Positions 1 through 8,310 of a DNA stretch of 64,000 nucleotides are shown here, piece by piece. Both the position numbers and the translations under genes were made by a program. The DNA comes from Methylobacterium sp. DB0501. Lineage in GTDB: Bacteria > Pseudomonadota > Alphaproteobacteria > Rhizobiales > Beijerinckiaceae. The DNA lies in contig NZ_JAAKGV010000020.1 in NCBI RefSeq assembly GCF_011043735.1, positions 124,001 to 188,000 on the forward strand, given 5' to 3'. The notes below the pieces were generated by a model. The model made no database searches and had not been told where the DNA came from. It saw only the letters and a program-made list of their open reading frames with translations. How positions within the stretch are numbered: position 1 is the stretch's first letter; each line of letters starts with the position of its first letter.

Positions 1-38
1 GAACCGTCCCCCTCCGGCCGGCCGGACCTGCCTCCCGA

Positions 39-917
39 CTACTGGCCGCCGCCCAGGCCGTGGACGTAGACGGCCAGCGACTTGATGGTCGCCGGGTCGA
101 GGCGGCCCTCCCAAGCAGGCATCACCCCCTTACGCCCGTTCGTGACCGTGGCGACGACCTGCTCGGGCGACGAGCCGTAGAGCCAGATCGGGTCGGTGAG
201 GTTCGGCGCCCCCATCTCGGGATTGCCCTTGGCGGCCTCGCCGTGGCAGCCGGCGCAATTACCCGCGAACACCTCGGCGCCCTTCTCGGCGCTCGCGCTG
301 GCCACGCCCGGCTTGCCGGAGAGCGAGAGCACGTAGCTTGCCACCGCCTCAACCTCGTCACGCTTGAGCACGCCGTCGCGCCCGAAGGCCGGCATGTCGC
401 CGACATGCGCCTCGCCGTGGCCGGAGCGGGCGCCGAAGCGGATCGTCTGCTCAATCGCCTCGGGGGTGCCGCCCCAGAGCCAATCATCGTCCTGGAGGTT
501 CGGATATCCGATGCGGCCGGTGGCCGAGGTGCCGTGGCAGGCGGCGCAGTTGTCGCCGAACGCCGCCTTGCCAGTCGCGAGGGCGAGGCGCAGCAGGGCC
601 GGATTAGCGCGGATCTCCGCGACGGAGGCGCTCGCGAGCTGCGATTGACCGCGCAGGTCGCGCTCCCGGCGCACCGCCTCGACCTCGTCGAGCACGGTCG
701 CGCGCTGGGAGTAGCCGAGCAGGCCGCCGGTGTAGCCGCTGACCATAGGCCAGGCCGGGTAGAGCACCCAGTAGCCCATCGCCCAGACGATGGTGGCGTA
801 CAGGCCGTAAAGCCACCAGCGCGGCAGGGGATTGTTGTACTCGGCGATGCCGTCCCACTCGTGTCCGGTGGTCTCCGGGCCGGCGGGCGGCTTGCCGGGG
901 TTGGCGGTATCGGCCAC
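39..917 (-). CDS. ccoP: cbb3-type cytochrome c oxidase subunit III (di-heme)
   Basis: CcoP is the membrane-anchored di-heme cytochrome c that passes electrons into the cbb3 terminal oxidase used at low oxygen. The 292-residue product starts at a GTG. It has one N-terminal membrane helix (about residues 33-56, rich in Trp and Tyr) followed by two periplasmic cytochrome c domains with heme motifs CAACH (124-128) and CAGCH (221-225). Length and order match the family. It is the last gene of ccoNOQP and begins 3 nt after the ccoQ stop, so it is surely cotranscribed. The ccoGHIS maturation genes often found next would lie outside the left edge. Confidence 0.97.
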   Translation of the reverse strand: MADTANPGKPPAGPETTGHEWDGIAEYNNPLPRWWLYGLYATIVWAMGYWVLYPAWPMVSGYTGGLLGYSQRATVLDEVEAVRRERDLRGQSQLASASVAEIRANPALLRLALATGKAAFGDNCAACHGTSATGRIGYPNLQDDDWLWGGTPEAIEQTIRFGARSGHGEAHVGDMPAFGRDGVLKRDEVEAVASYVLSLSGKPGVASASAEKGAEVFAGNCAGCHGEAAKGNPEMGAPNLTDPIWLYGSSPEQVVATVTNGRKGVMPAWEGRLDPATIKSLAVYVHGLGGGQ

Positions 918-920
918 GGC

Positions 921-1070
921 TCAGTCCTCGATCAGGGGGAGATGGGCGGCCGCGTCGAACCGGGCGCGGTTGCGCGGCCAGAAGGCGTACAGGATCACGG
1001 CGAGGAAAATGCCGACGAAGTAGAGGAGGCCGCTGGTCTGGGCGAAGGCGGAAGCGTTCTCGTACGTCAT
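921..1070 (-). CDS. ccoQ: cbb3-type oxidase subunit CcoQ
   Basis: A short gene of 49 residues between ccoO and ccoP, starting with ATG (MTYENAS). It has a single membrane helix (about residues 13-31) followed by the F-W-P-x-N-R motif typical of CcoQ/FixQ and an acidic tail (LPLIED). In known systems CcoQ stabilises the cbb3 complex and is not catalytic. The start lies 5 nt after the ccoO stop and the gene ends 3 nt before ccoP. Identification rests on position, size, the single helix and the WPRNR-like motif. Confidence 0.9.
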   Translation of the reverse strand: MTYENASAFAQTSGLLYFVGIFLAVILYAFWPRNRARFDAAAHLPLIED

Positions 1071-1075
1071 GGCAC

Positions 1076-1822
1076 TCACCTGAGGTTTTTCTTGTCTTCG
1101 TAGATCTTGAAGTCGACCATCGTGCCGAGCACCTGCAGGTAGACGACGAGCGCGTCGATCTCGGCGGCCTTGCCCTTATCGCCGCCGAAGTCCCGCACGG
1201 TGGCCCCCGGGTAGCGGCGCTGGAGGTCGGCGGCGCCGGCACCGTCCGGATCGAGCTGCGCCTTGAGGTCGGTCCGGGCCAGAGCGATCATCTCGTCGGT
1301 GTAGGGCACGCCGAGCGCCCGGTTGGCCTTCAGGTCGTCGGCGATGGCGTCGGCGTCGAGGGGCCGGTCGAGGAAGGCGTAGGCCGGCATGATCGAGGCC
1401 GGCACCACGGCGCGCGGGTCCTTCAGGTGCTCGCGGTGCCACTGGTCGGAATACTTGCCGCCGACGCGGGCGAGATCTGGGCCGGTCCGCTTCGAGCCCC
1501 ACTGGAAGGGGTGGTCGTACATGCTCTCGGCGGCGAGCGAGAAGTGGCCGTAGCGCTCGATCTCGTCGCGCATCGGGCGCACCATCTGGCTGTGGCAGAG
1601 GTAGCAGCCCTCGCGGATGTAGATGTTGCGGCCGGCGAGCTCCAACGGCGTGTAGGGGCGGACTCCCTCCACCTTCTCGACGGTGCTTTTCAGGTAGAAG
1701 AGCGGCGTGATCTCGACGAGGCCGCCGATGGCCACGACGAGCAGCGCGCCGATGAGCAGAATGATGGAGTTCTTCTCGAAGATCTCGTGCCTCTTCCAGA
1801 GGCCGGGCTGGGCGGTGGCCAT
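1076..1822 (-). CDS. ccoO: cbb3-type cytochrome c oxidase subunit II (mono-heme)
   Basis: CcoO is the mono-heme cytochrome c subunit of cbb3 oxidase. The start chosen is the ATG at 1822 (MATAQPGLWKRHE), giving 248 residues, the normal CcoO length; the reading frame stays open upstream into ccoN, but that extension has no CcoO-like content. One N-terminal membrane helix (about 18-35) anchors the protein. The heme motif is CYLCH (73-77), followed by SQMVRP, a hallmark of the FixO/CcoO family. A typical cytochrome c C-terminal domain follows. It lies 71 nt downstream of ccoN and 5 nt upstream of ccoQ. Confidence 0.97.
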   Translation of the reverse strand: MATAQPGLWKRHEIFEKNSIILLIGALLVVAIGGLVEITPLFYLKSTVEKVEGVRPYTPLELAGRNIYIREGCYLCHSQMVRPMRDEIERYGHFSLAAESMYDHPFQWGSKRTGPDLARVGGKYSDQWHREHLKDPRAVVPASIMPAYAFLDRPLDADAIADDLKANRALGVPYTDEMIALARTDLKAQLDPDGAGAADLQRRYPGATVRDFGGDKGKAAEIDALVVYLQVLGTMVDFKIYEDKKNLR

Positions 1823-1893
1823 CGGACTTCTTCCGTATGTGACGGGCGTGACGCGTTTGCGGACGGGCCGCCCCTTCGGGCGGCCCGGAGACT

Positions 1894-3573
1894 TCACTCC
1901 GCCGGAGCGAGGCCGACGGTTCCGGGAAGCACCTCGCCGCCGGGCAGCGGCTTGCTCTCGACCGCGGTCTTGCCCGCGATGGTCATGACGAGGTTGTAGG
2001 CCATGATCAGCCCGCCGATCAGGAACAGCACGCCGCCCAGCGCCCGCACCAGGTAGTAGGGCTGCATCGCCTCGACGGTCTCCACGAAGGAGTATTCGAG
2101 GAAGCCCAGGGCATTGTAGGCGCGCCACATCAGGCCCTGCATGATGCCTGCGACCCACATCGAGGTAATGTACAGCACGATGCCCAGCGTCGAGACCCAG
2201 AAGTGCCACTCGACGAGCTTCAGCGAGTAGACCTCACGCCGGTTCCACAGCCACGGGACGAGGCAGTAGAGCGCGCCGAAGGAGATGTAGGCGACCCAGC
2301 CGAGCGCACCCGAATGCACGTGGCCGATGGTCCAATCCGTGTAGTGTGAGAGCGAGTTCACGGCCTTGATGGACATCATCGGCCCCTCGAAGGTCGCCAT
2401 GCCGTAGAAGGCTAGCGAGACGACCATGAAGCGCAGCACGGGGTCGGTGCGCAGCTTGTCCCAGGCACCCGACAGCGTCATGAGGCCGTTGATCATCCCG
2501 CCCCAGGACGGCATCCACAGCATGATCGAGAAGGTCATGCCGAGCGTCTGCGCCCAATCCGGCAGGGCCGTGTAGTGCAGGTGGTGCGGCCCCGCCCAGA
2601 TGTACATGAAGATCAGGGCCCAGAAGTGGATGATCGATAGACGATATGAGTAGATCGGCCGCTCGGCGCGCTTCGGGACGAAGTAGTACATGATCGCCAG
2701 GAAGCCGGCGGTGAGAAAGAAGCCCACCGCGTTGTGGCCGTACCACCACTGGATCAAGGCATCCTGCACGCCCGCGAACATCGGGTACGACTTGGAGCCA
2801 AGGAAGCTCACCGGCATCGCGAGGTTGTTGACGATGTGCAGCATCGCAATGGTGACGATGAAGGCGAGGTAGAACCAGTTCGCCACGAAGATGTGCGGCT
2901 CGGTCCGCTTGCGGAGCGTGGCCAGAAACACGAGGAGGTAGGCGACCCAGACGACGGTCAGCCATAGGTCGGCGTACCATTCGGGCTCGGCGTATTCCTT
3001 CGACTGGGTCACGCCCATGAGGTAGCCGGTGCCGGCGACGACGATGAACAGGTTGTAGCCGAGCACCACGAACCAGGGCGCGAGCTCGCCCGCGAGGCGC
3101 GCCCGGCAGGTCCGCTGCACGACGTAGAAAGAGGTGCCGATCAGGACGTTGCCGCCGAAGGCGAAGATCACCGCCGACGTGTGTAGCGGCCTTAGGCGGC
3201 CGAAGCTCGCGTATTCGAGGCCAAGGTTGAGGGACGGCGCCCAGAGCTGGAAGGCGATGATGCATCCGACTAGGAAGCCGGTGATGCCCCAGGCCATCGC
3301 TGCGACGGCCGTGAACTTGATCGGTCCGATGTTGTAGTTGGGCTTGCCGTCGATCTCTTGCGGGGGCGCCTCGACCGACCGTCCCTCGTAGCGCTTCAGG
3401 ATGGCGGCGATGCCCGCCACCGCAGCGAGCGCGAACACGCCCATATGGACGGAGAACGGCGCGTCGACCGCGCGGGCCGAGGCCAGGGCGCAGAGGAAGG
3501 CGCCGGTGAGAAGAGCCAGGCTTAGGCCGACCTCCCCCTCGGTCATGTACTTGGATGCTGGTGTCGCGGCCAT
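1894..3573 (-). CDS. ccoN: cbb3-type cytochrome c oxidase subunit I (catalytic)
   Basis: CcoN is the heme-copper catalytic subunit that reduces oxygen to water at high affinity. The 559-residue polytopic protein contains the family's His clusters, for example HTSAVIFAFGGN, WWYGHNAVGFFLTAG, HHLHYTALPDW and the late SHYTDWTIGHVHSGALGW segment, which carry ligands for the low-spin heme, CuB and heme b3. It is the first gene of ccoNOQP. The ATG at 3573 gives MAATPASKYMTEGE; the ribosome binding site is weak (a GAGG-like run). A perfect FNR/FixK palindrome is centred about 75 bp upstream, predicting induction at low oxygen. Confidence 0.98.
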   Translation of the reverse strand: MAATPASKYMTEGEVGLSLALLTGAFLCALASARAVDAPFSVHMGVFALAAVAGIAAILKRYEGRSVEAPPQEIDGKPNYNIGPIKFTAVAAMAWGITGFLVGCIIAFQLWAPSLNLGLEYASFGRLRPLHTSAVIFAFGGNVLIGTSFYVVQRTCRARLAGELAPWFVVLGYNLFIVVAGTGYLMGVTQSKEYAEPEWYADLWLTVVWVAYLLVFLATLRKRTEPHIFVANWFYLAFIVTIAMLHIVNNLAMPVSFLGSKSYPMFAGVQDALIQWWYGHNAVGFFLTAGFLAIMYYFVPKRAERPIYSYRLSIIHFWALIFMYIWAGPHHLHYTALPDWAQTLGMTFSIMLWMPSWGGMINGLMTLSGAWDKLRTDPVLRFMVVSLAFYGMATFEGPMMSIKAVNSLSHYTDWTIGHVHSGALGWVAYISFGALYCLVPWLWNRREVYSLKLVEWHFWVSTLGIVLYITSMWVAGIMQGLMWRAYNALGFLEYSFVETVEAMQPYYLVRALGGVLFLIGGLIMAYNLVMTIAGKTAVESKPLPGGEVLPGTVGLAPAE

Positions 3574-3641
3574 GGCTCGCTCGATTCGCCTCGCGCAAAA
3601 ACGGCTACGCCTGCGCTTAGGTGGCTGGGTGGCCCGGAGCC

Positions 3642-3655
3642 TTGATTTCGATCAA
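3642..3655. promoter_or_regulatory. FNR/FixK (Anr-type) box upstream of ccoN
   Basis: The palindrome TTGATTTCGATCAA fits TTGAT-N4-ATCAA, the FNR/FixK consensus, with no mismatch. It is centred about 75 bp upstream of the ccoN ATG. Activation of ccoNOQP (fixNOQP) by FixK or FNR at low oxygen is established in alphaproteobacteria; its use here is inferred from sequence and position. Confidence 0.88.
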
Positions 3656-3751
3656 ACGGCCTGCCGCGGTGCCGCCCGCCGGCGGGCGGCGCCCGAACCG
3701 GTAGTTGTCCTTCCTCCACGAAGCCCGCTCGGGCCGGGTATCGGCGTCGTC

Positions 3752-3864
3752 CGCTAGTGCACTGACGCCGACGAAAGCACCACGCCCGATCTCGCCAACC
3801 GCCTGCAAACGCAGCGGAAATCGCAACGAACTATGTACCTTTTGAAGGCGTCAGTGCACTAGCG
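3752..3864. mobile_element. MITE-like element with perfect 18-bp terminal inverted repeats
   Basis: A 113-bp segment is bounded by CGCTAGTGCACTGACGCC (3752-3769) and its exact reverse complement (3847-3864), with 77 bp between. There is no coding content and no convincing target duplication. The size and perfect ends suggest a non-autonomous element, but a long-arm regulatory hairpin cannot be excluded. Confidence 0.5.
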
Positions 3865-4354
3865 CCCCCTTCCGCGGGCTTGATGGCGAGGCGCGCATGT
3901 CCCACGTCCCGCGCGAGCCGGACGGCGGCCGCGACGACCGCGTCCGGCAGCGTGCCGCCCGACGGCTGCGCTGTGATCCTGTCGCTCACGTTCTGGGCCG
4001 CGCTGACATCGAGCTTGCCGTCGATGCGGTGGCGAAGACGGCGATGGCGTGTCCGCGCAGGTTCTGCAGCGTCGCCAAGCCGCTACCGCGCGGCGCCCAC
4101 GTCAGGCGGCAAACGCCCCCGCGGCAATCTTGCAGCGACAGGCCGGGATAGCGGAGGCTGACGAGCGGAGGGCCCGTCGGTACCCTCCGCGGTGACGGGA
4201 GCCGCCGTGTAGCAGCGTTCATCGTGTTGCCTCGACGGGCCGGGCACCGGGCCGAGACAGGCGTGCTATCGTCGCGCCGGACCCGCGGCATCGTTCGGGA
4301 CCGTAGGCCGGACGCGGGCGGGGCCGCCGGCGATGGCTGGACGAACGGGTCGCC
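3865..4354. other. Region without a supported gene
   Basis: About 490 bp between the MITE-like element and the small membrane protein gene. Minus-strand frames look like coding sequence broken by a shift near 4030: an upstream segment ending TLQNLRGHAIAVF and, in another frame, a downstream segment DGKLDVSAAQNVSDRITA. This may be a decayed gene, but I do not recognise the family. Confidence 0.3.
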
Positions 4355-4606
4355 TCAACCCCGTTGCGAGCGGCAGAACCCGAGCAGCCCGCTCGGCAGG
4401 ATCATGGCCGCCAGGACCAGGGGCGCGAGGATCTTGGTGCCGGTGACCAGCGCGTAGAACAAGAAGCCTCCGGCATTGAGGACCAAGGTCACGGCAAGCA
4501 GCGCGAACGCGGCGGCCACGGCCAATCCCCCTACGGCGACCGCCGAGACGAACAGCGTCGCGAAGGCCCAGATCGGGTTCCACGCAAGGGATAGAGGGGC
4601 GCCCAT
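4355..4606 (-). CDS. Small membrane protein, two predicted helices
   Basis: An 83-residue, very hydrophobic protein starting at the ATG at 4606 (MGAPLSLAWN). A CGGAGAG ribosome binding site lies about 8 nt upstream. Two membrane segments are predicted at about residues 10-47 (possibly two adjacent helices) and 50-78, with a basic C-terminus (FCRSQRG). I do not recognise the family. A near-consensus FNR/FixK site is centred about 62 bp upstream, and ccoNOQP is the next intact operon downstream, so a role under low oxygen is plausible but inferred. Upstream is the relic of hemA. Confidence 0.65.
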   Translation of the reverse strand: MGAPLSLAWNPIWAFATLFVSAVAVGGLAVAAAFALLAVTLVLNAGGFLFYALVTGTKILAPLVLAAMILPSGLLGFCRSQRG

Positions 4607-4661
4607 CGAGGTACTCTCCGGTTGAACGCCGCTCACTTTCCACGGTCCCGGAAGCCTGGCC

Positions 4662-4675
4662 TTGGGATAGATCAA
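4662..4675. promoter_or_regulatory. Degenerate FNR/FixK-like site
   Basis: On the minus strand this reads TTGATCTATCCCAA: the left half TTGAT is perfect and the right half is CCCAA instead of ATCAA. It is centred about 62 bp upstream of the small membrane protein start. It may be functional or decayed. Confidence 0.4.
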
Positions 4676-4743
4676 GGACGACGCACGGTCGCGATGCCGC
4701 CGCTCCGGGCGCTTCGGATTTCCGTGCAAGGTGCTCGCACGGG

Positions 4744-5521
4744 CTACTCCGCGGCCTCGACGAAAGCGGTGCCGGCATGCGGGATGCCGAGGGCGTCTCA
4801 GGTCTCGGCGAGCGCCGCGGTGAGCTTGCTGACCTGCGCCTCGTCGTGGAACGGCGACGGCGTGATCCGCAGGCGCTCGGTGCCGCGCGGCACCGTCGGG
4901 TAGTTGATCGGCTAGATGTAGATGGCGTGGTGCTCCAGCAGGCGGTCGGCCGCCACCTTGCACAGCTCGGCGTCGCCGACCATCACCGGCACGATGTGGG
5001 TCTCGGTCTCCAGGACCGGCAGGCCCGCCGCGCTCAGGGCCAGCTTGGTGGCCGCCGCCTGGCGCTGGTGCGCCTCGCGCTCGGTGCGCGAGCGCGAGGC
5101 GCACTGAGGCGCGCGCCGCCGCCGCCAACGCGGGCGGCAGCGCCGTGGTGAAGATGAAGCCGGGCGCGAAGCTGCGCACCGCGTCGCAGATCGCCGCCGA
5201 GGCGGTGATGTAGCCGCCGACGCAGCCGAAGCCCTTGGCGAGCGTGCCCTCGATCACGTCGACCCGGTGCATCACCCGGTCGCGCTCGGCGATGCCGGCG
5301 CCGCGCGGGCCGTAGAGGCCGACCGCGTGGACCTCGTCGAGGTATGTCATGGCGCCGTAGCGGTCGGCGAGGTCGCAGATCTTGCCGCCCGACGCCACGT
5401 CTCCGTCCATCGAGTAGACCGACTCGAACACGATCAGCTTCGGCCGGTCGCCGGCCTCCTGAAGCAGCTCCTCCAGGTGCTGGAGATCGTTGTGGCGGAA
5501 GATCTTCTTCGCGCTGGCGGG
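4744..5521 (-). pseudogene. hemA: 5-aminolevulinate synthase remnant (5'-truncated, frameshift and two stops)
   Basis: This is the C-terminal part of ALA synthase, the PLP enzyme that makes 5-aminolevulinate from glycine and succinyl-CoA. Reading leftward, recognisable segments are KKIFRHNDLQHLEELL, FESVYSMDGD, TYLDEVHAVGLYG and EGTLAKGFGCVGGYI (the PLP-lysine region), then THIVPVMVGDAELCK and INYPTVPRGTERLRITPSP. The last two lie in another frame, so a shift occurs near 5105. In-frame stops interrupt at about 4912 (IYI*PINYP) and 4798. The 5' end is missing and abuts the IS3-type transposase fragment at about 5521, suggesting an IS-linked deletion. It cannot encode an enzyme; a functional copy must exist elsewhere if heme is made by this route. 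Confidence 0.9.
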
Positions 5522-6129
5522 TAAACCGCAAGCGGGTCCACCGGCTCTACAGGGACGAGGGCCTGAGCCTGCGGCTCAAGCGGCCGCGCCGGCACGTCAG
5601 CGCGGCCCACCGAGAGCGTCGGCCTGCCCCAGTGCGGCCCAACGAGCGCTGGTCGATGGACTTCGTCTCCGACGCGCTCTTCGACGGCCGCTGGCTACGA
5701 GCCTTGACGGTGGTGGATGCCTTCACGCGCGAAGCTCTGCGGATCGAGGTGGATCAGGGCATCAAGGGCGAGCAGGTCGTGGCTGTCGTTGCCCGCTTGG
5801 CAATCCTGCGCGGAGTACCGGAGACGATTCAGGTCGATAATGGGCCTGAGTTCGTTTCGAAGGCGCTCGATCGCTGGGCCTACGAGAACAGCGTCGCGCT
5901 GGATTTCTCGCGGCCTGGCAAGCCAACCGACAACGCGCTGGTCGAGTCGTTCAACGGGCGGCTGCGCGACGAGTGCCTGAACGCGAACTGGTTCTTGTCG
6001 CTGGCCAACGCGAGGGCCAAGATCGAGGCGTGGCGGCGGCAGTACAACGAGAGCCGTCCTCACACAGCCCTGGGGTGGCGGACGCCCCAGGAATTCGCCT
6101 TGGCGGCGGCCCGAGAGGCTGCCGAATGA
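5522..6129 (+). pseudogene. IS3-family transposase OrfB, 5'-truncated
   Basis: The C-terminal about 200 residues of an IS3-family DDE transposase: NRKRVHRLYRDEGLSL, the catalytic core segment WSMDFVSDALFDGRW, then QVDNGPEF and FNGRLRDECLN with the final Glu, and the closing RPHTALGWRTPQEF. The N-terminal half and OrfA are absent; the sequence changes abruptly to the hemA relic at about 5521. The frame is otherwise open to the stop at 6129, so this is a deletion product and not a slowly decayed copy. It differs in sequence from the IS3 copy near 45 kb. Confidence 0.88.
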
Positions 6130-6568
6130 GAGCCGGAGGCTCAACCCTCGGCCGGACCAAGATCCGGGGGACCGTCATGTCCGTGACGAAGCAGGAACGC
6201 AGCTCTGCACCATCACCCTGAACCTTGAAGCCGCCTGCTATCCGGAACGGCAGAAGCGCAACGATTTGTGATTTTCGAAGACCGACGCCGCGCCCTGTGA
6301 GCCGGAAACTGTAGCTCGATCCGAAGGAGGTTCAGCGGATCTGAAGGGCGGCCAAAGCTGACGAACTAACAGTCAGCCGGCTATGTTTATTATTTGTCCG
6401 CTTTGGTTCTTGATTTGTATCCATCGACCCTTGCGGGTCCGATGGCATCAGCGTGCCGGGTATGGCCTGTCGTGCCGCTCATTGCGGCAGCAAGGGGTAA
6501 CTCCTCGCCGCAAACCTTGGCCGTTTTAAGGTATGGGTATCTGAGCCGGACGTGCCGGACAGTGGCAA
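6130..6568. other. Intergenic region downstream of IS fragment
   Basis: About 440 bp with no supported gene. The first tens of bases probably include the right end of the truncated IS element. No terminator or RNA gene was recognised. Confidence 0.3.
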
Positions 6569-6829
6569 TCAGTCGGCTTCGCTCGGTGCATCGCGGATGA
6601 AGGCCAGCACATCGTTCAGGGGTAGGGAGCTGGGATACTCAGGAAAGGCGAGGCTCACGGGGGCCCCAAGGGCCGTCATGATGTCCCGCAGCCCCTCCAC
6701 CCAAGCTCCGGCCTCAGCCTGAGTCGCAAAGCCGGTTCGGACCATCGTCTTGTCCGGTTCGATAGTCACCGTGACGGCAAAGCGTCCGTCTGGTGTGTCG
6801 AAGATCTGGTAGCTCACGCGGCGGGCCAT
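6569..6829 (-). CDS. Hypothetical protein, 86 aa
   Basis: A small soluble protein starting at the ATG at 6829 (MARRVSYQIFDTPDGRFAV). A beta-rich N-terminal part (FDTPDGRFAVTVTIEPDK) is followed by a helix (FATQAEAGAWVEGLRDIM) and an acidic C-terminus. The layout resembles short conserved hypothetical proteins of Rhizobiales, but I cannot assign a family. There is no strong ribosome binding site and no clear operon partner. Codon use is consistent with coding. Confidence 0.55.
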   Translation of the reverse strand: MARRVSYQIFDTPDGRFAVTVTIEPDKTMVRTGFATQAEAGAWVEGLRDIMTALGAPVSLAFPEYPSSLPLNDVLAFIRDAPSEAD

Positions 6830-7307
6830 CTGGGATGACTAGCGCAATAAGTCGGTTCTGCCAAACGATGTGACGGCTATTTACTTTAGAGCGTTTCAAC
6901 AAAGATACATCGATGATCGTACATGTGATTGCCATGGCGTGGTACGCCAGCAAGGACCAATCGAACCTGAAGCGGGCATGCATGATCTCGATCGAGAGGC
7001 GCAATCCAGCACAGGCTGGAGTGAGCATGATCTCTCAATTTTTTAAATTGTGACATAACAGCCATGGAAGCTGGGTCCATACGCCTCCCCTATGCGAGCG
7101 CCGCCGAGAAGTCCTGATGAGGGGGCGGTTCCTAGCGGCGTGCTATTGATTGCACTCGCGGGCGCTCGGCGCTCGGCGCTCGCATAAGCTTGGCGTATAG
7201 AACGTGATTACATCTGCGCGGCAATCACATCGTGCATCGACGTCGTCTCATGGCATGTTTCCGTATCCACTTATCCAAGTATGTCGAATTTTTATACTAT
7301 TAACTGA
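6830..7307. other. AT-richer intergenic region
   Basis: No supported gene. It contains a short tandem run of the unit GGCGCTC near 7160-7185 and an AT-rich stretch ending at the apbE stop. No convincing terminator was found. Confidence 0.3.
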
Positions 7308-8306
7308 CTATGATAGCATTCTCTTAAATATCGAACTCGTATATTCATGCGCTTGATTATCTGCTGCTCGCGTGATCACGCGTGCTGCCAAGCGATGGCG
7401 CTCCGCAAAGGCCAAGCCGTCAGCGAGACCCAGCACCATCAGCGCAGTGGCCGCCACGTCTGCGACCAGACACGCTGCATGCAGGACTGTGGCGACAAGC
7501 GGTCCGTTCGAGAGCGGAACTCCGGTGCGAGGATCAAGGGTGTGACCATGGCGTTCTCCCTCGCATGAGAGAACGCGTCGGTAGTCGCCCGAGGTTGCGA
7601 CGGCGAGCCCGTGCAGGGCGACGACAGTGGCAGGCCGCTCACTGCCGGGCGGCTCCTCTAACCGCACCCACCATGGTGTACGGTCCGGCTTGATGCCAGC
7701 ACCGCGCAGCTCACCCCCAATCTCGACGAGGTGATTCGTCAACCCACGCGCGGTGAGTGCCTCCGATACCACGTCGACCGCGTAGCCCTTGGCGATGCCA
7801 CAGAGGTCGAGCTGTATCCCGCCCGGCTGGAAGGCGGCGCCTGAGGCTGGATCAAGGCGAACGCGGGCAAAGCCGCTCCGCGCCTGCGCTGCCTGGATCG
7901 CGGCTGCACCAGGCCTGCATCGGATCGGGCCCGGCGGGCCGAAACCCCACAAGTCGGTGAGGGCCCCGATCGTCGGATCGTAGGCTCCGTCCGTGAGGCG
8001 CGCGAGGTCGAGCCCCGCTGCGAGAACCTTCCGCAGCTGGCTTGGTAATGGCACCCATGTGCCGGCCGGTGCCTGATTGAAGCGCGTGAGGTCCGACTCC
8101 GGCCGCCACTGGCTCATCTCGCGGTCGATGCCATCGAGGAGCAGCGTGAAACCGGTGCGAACATCCTCGGCCTGATGTCCATCAGGCACGACGGCCTTCA
8201 CGGACCAGGTCGTACCCATCATCTCACCCGACCACGCGACGAGGGTACCCTCCGGCGCGGCGCAGCCGATCGGAGGCAGAGCGGGCGGGATCAGGACGCG
8301 TCGCAC
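7308..8306 (-). CDS. apbE: FAD:protein FMN transferase (ApbE family)
   Basis: ApbE enzymes cleave FAD and attach FMN covalently to a Thr or Ser of periplasmic or membrane partner proteins. The 332-residue product shows the family motifs in order: MMGTTWSVKAV, SQWRPESDLTRFNQA, DGAYDPTIGALTDLWGFG, LCGIAKGYAVDVV, EIGGELRGAG, ATSGDYRR and HTLDPRTG, the last carrying the metal-binding region. The N-terminus (GTG start) is hydrophobic with a Cys at about residue 15, possibly a lipoprotein, although the lipobox is poor. It is the last gene of the iron operon, 4 nt after the DUF4198 gene. Its FMN acceptor is not obvious; the PepSY protein of the same operon is a candidate partner (inference). Confidence 0.93.
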   Translation of the reverse strand: MRRVLIPPALPPIGCAAPEGTLVAWSGEMMGTTWSVKAVVPDGHQAEDVRTGFTLLLDGIDREMSQWRPESDLTRFNQAPAGTWVPLPSQLRKVLAAGLDLARLTDGAYDPTIGALTDLWGFGPPGPIRCRPGAAAIQAAQARSGFARVRLDPASGAAFQPGGIQLDLCGIAKGYAVDVVSEALTARGLTNHLVEIGGELRGAGIKPDRTPWWVRLEEPPGSERPATVVALHGLAVATSGDYRRVLSCEGERHGHTLDPRTGVPLSNGPLVATVLHAACLVADVAATALMVLGLADGLAFAERHRLAARVITRAADNQAHEYTSSIFKRMLS

Positions 8307-8310
8307 GGCG

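Noticed and set aside
60..1103. Long plus-strand open frame opposite ccoP/ccoQ/ccoO
   Set aside because: Antisense shadow of high-GC coding DNA; no domain and low-complexity composition.
2234..3598. 454-codon minus-strand frame inside ccoN
   Set aside because: Out-of-frame shadow of ccoN; Arg/His/Pro-rich composition with no family features.
7160..7185. Short GGCGCTC-type repeat
   Set aside because: Too few units to call a CRISPR or functional repeat.
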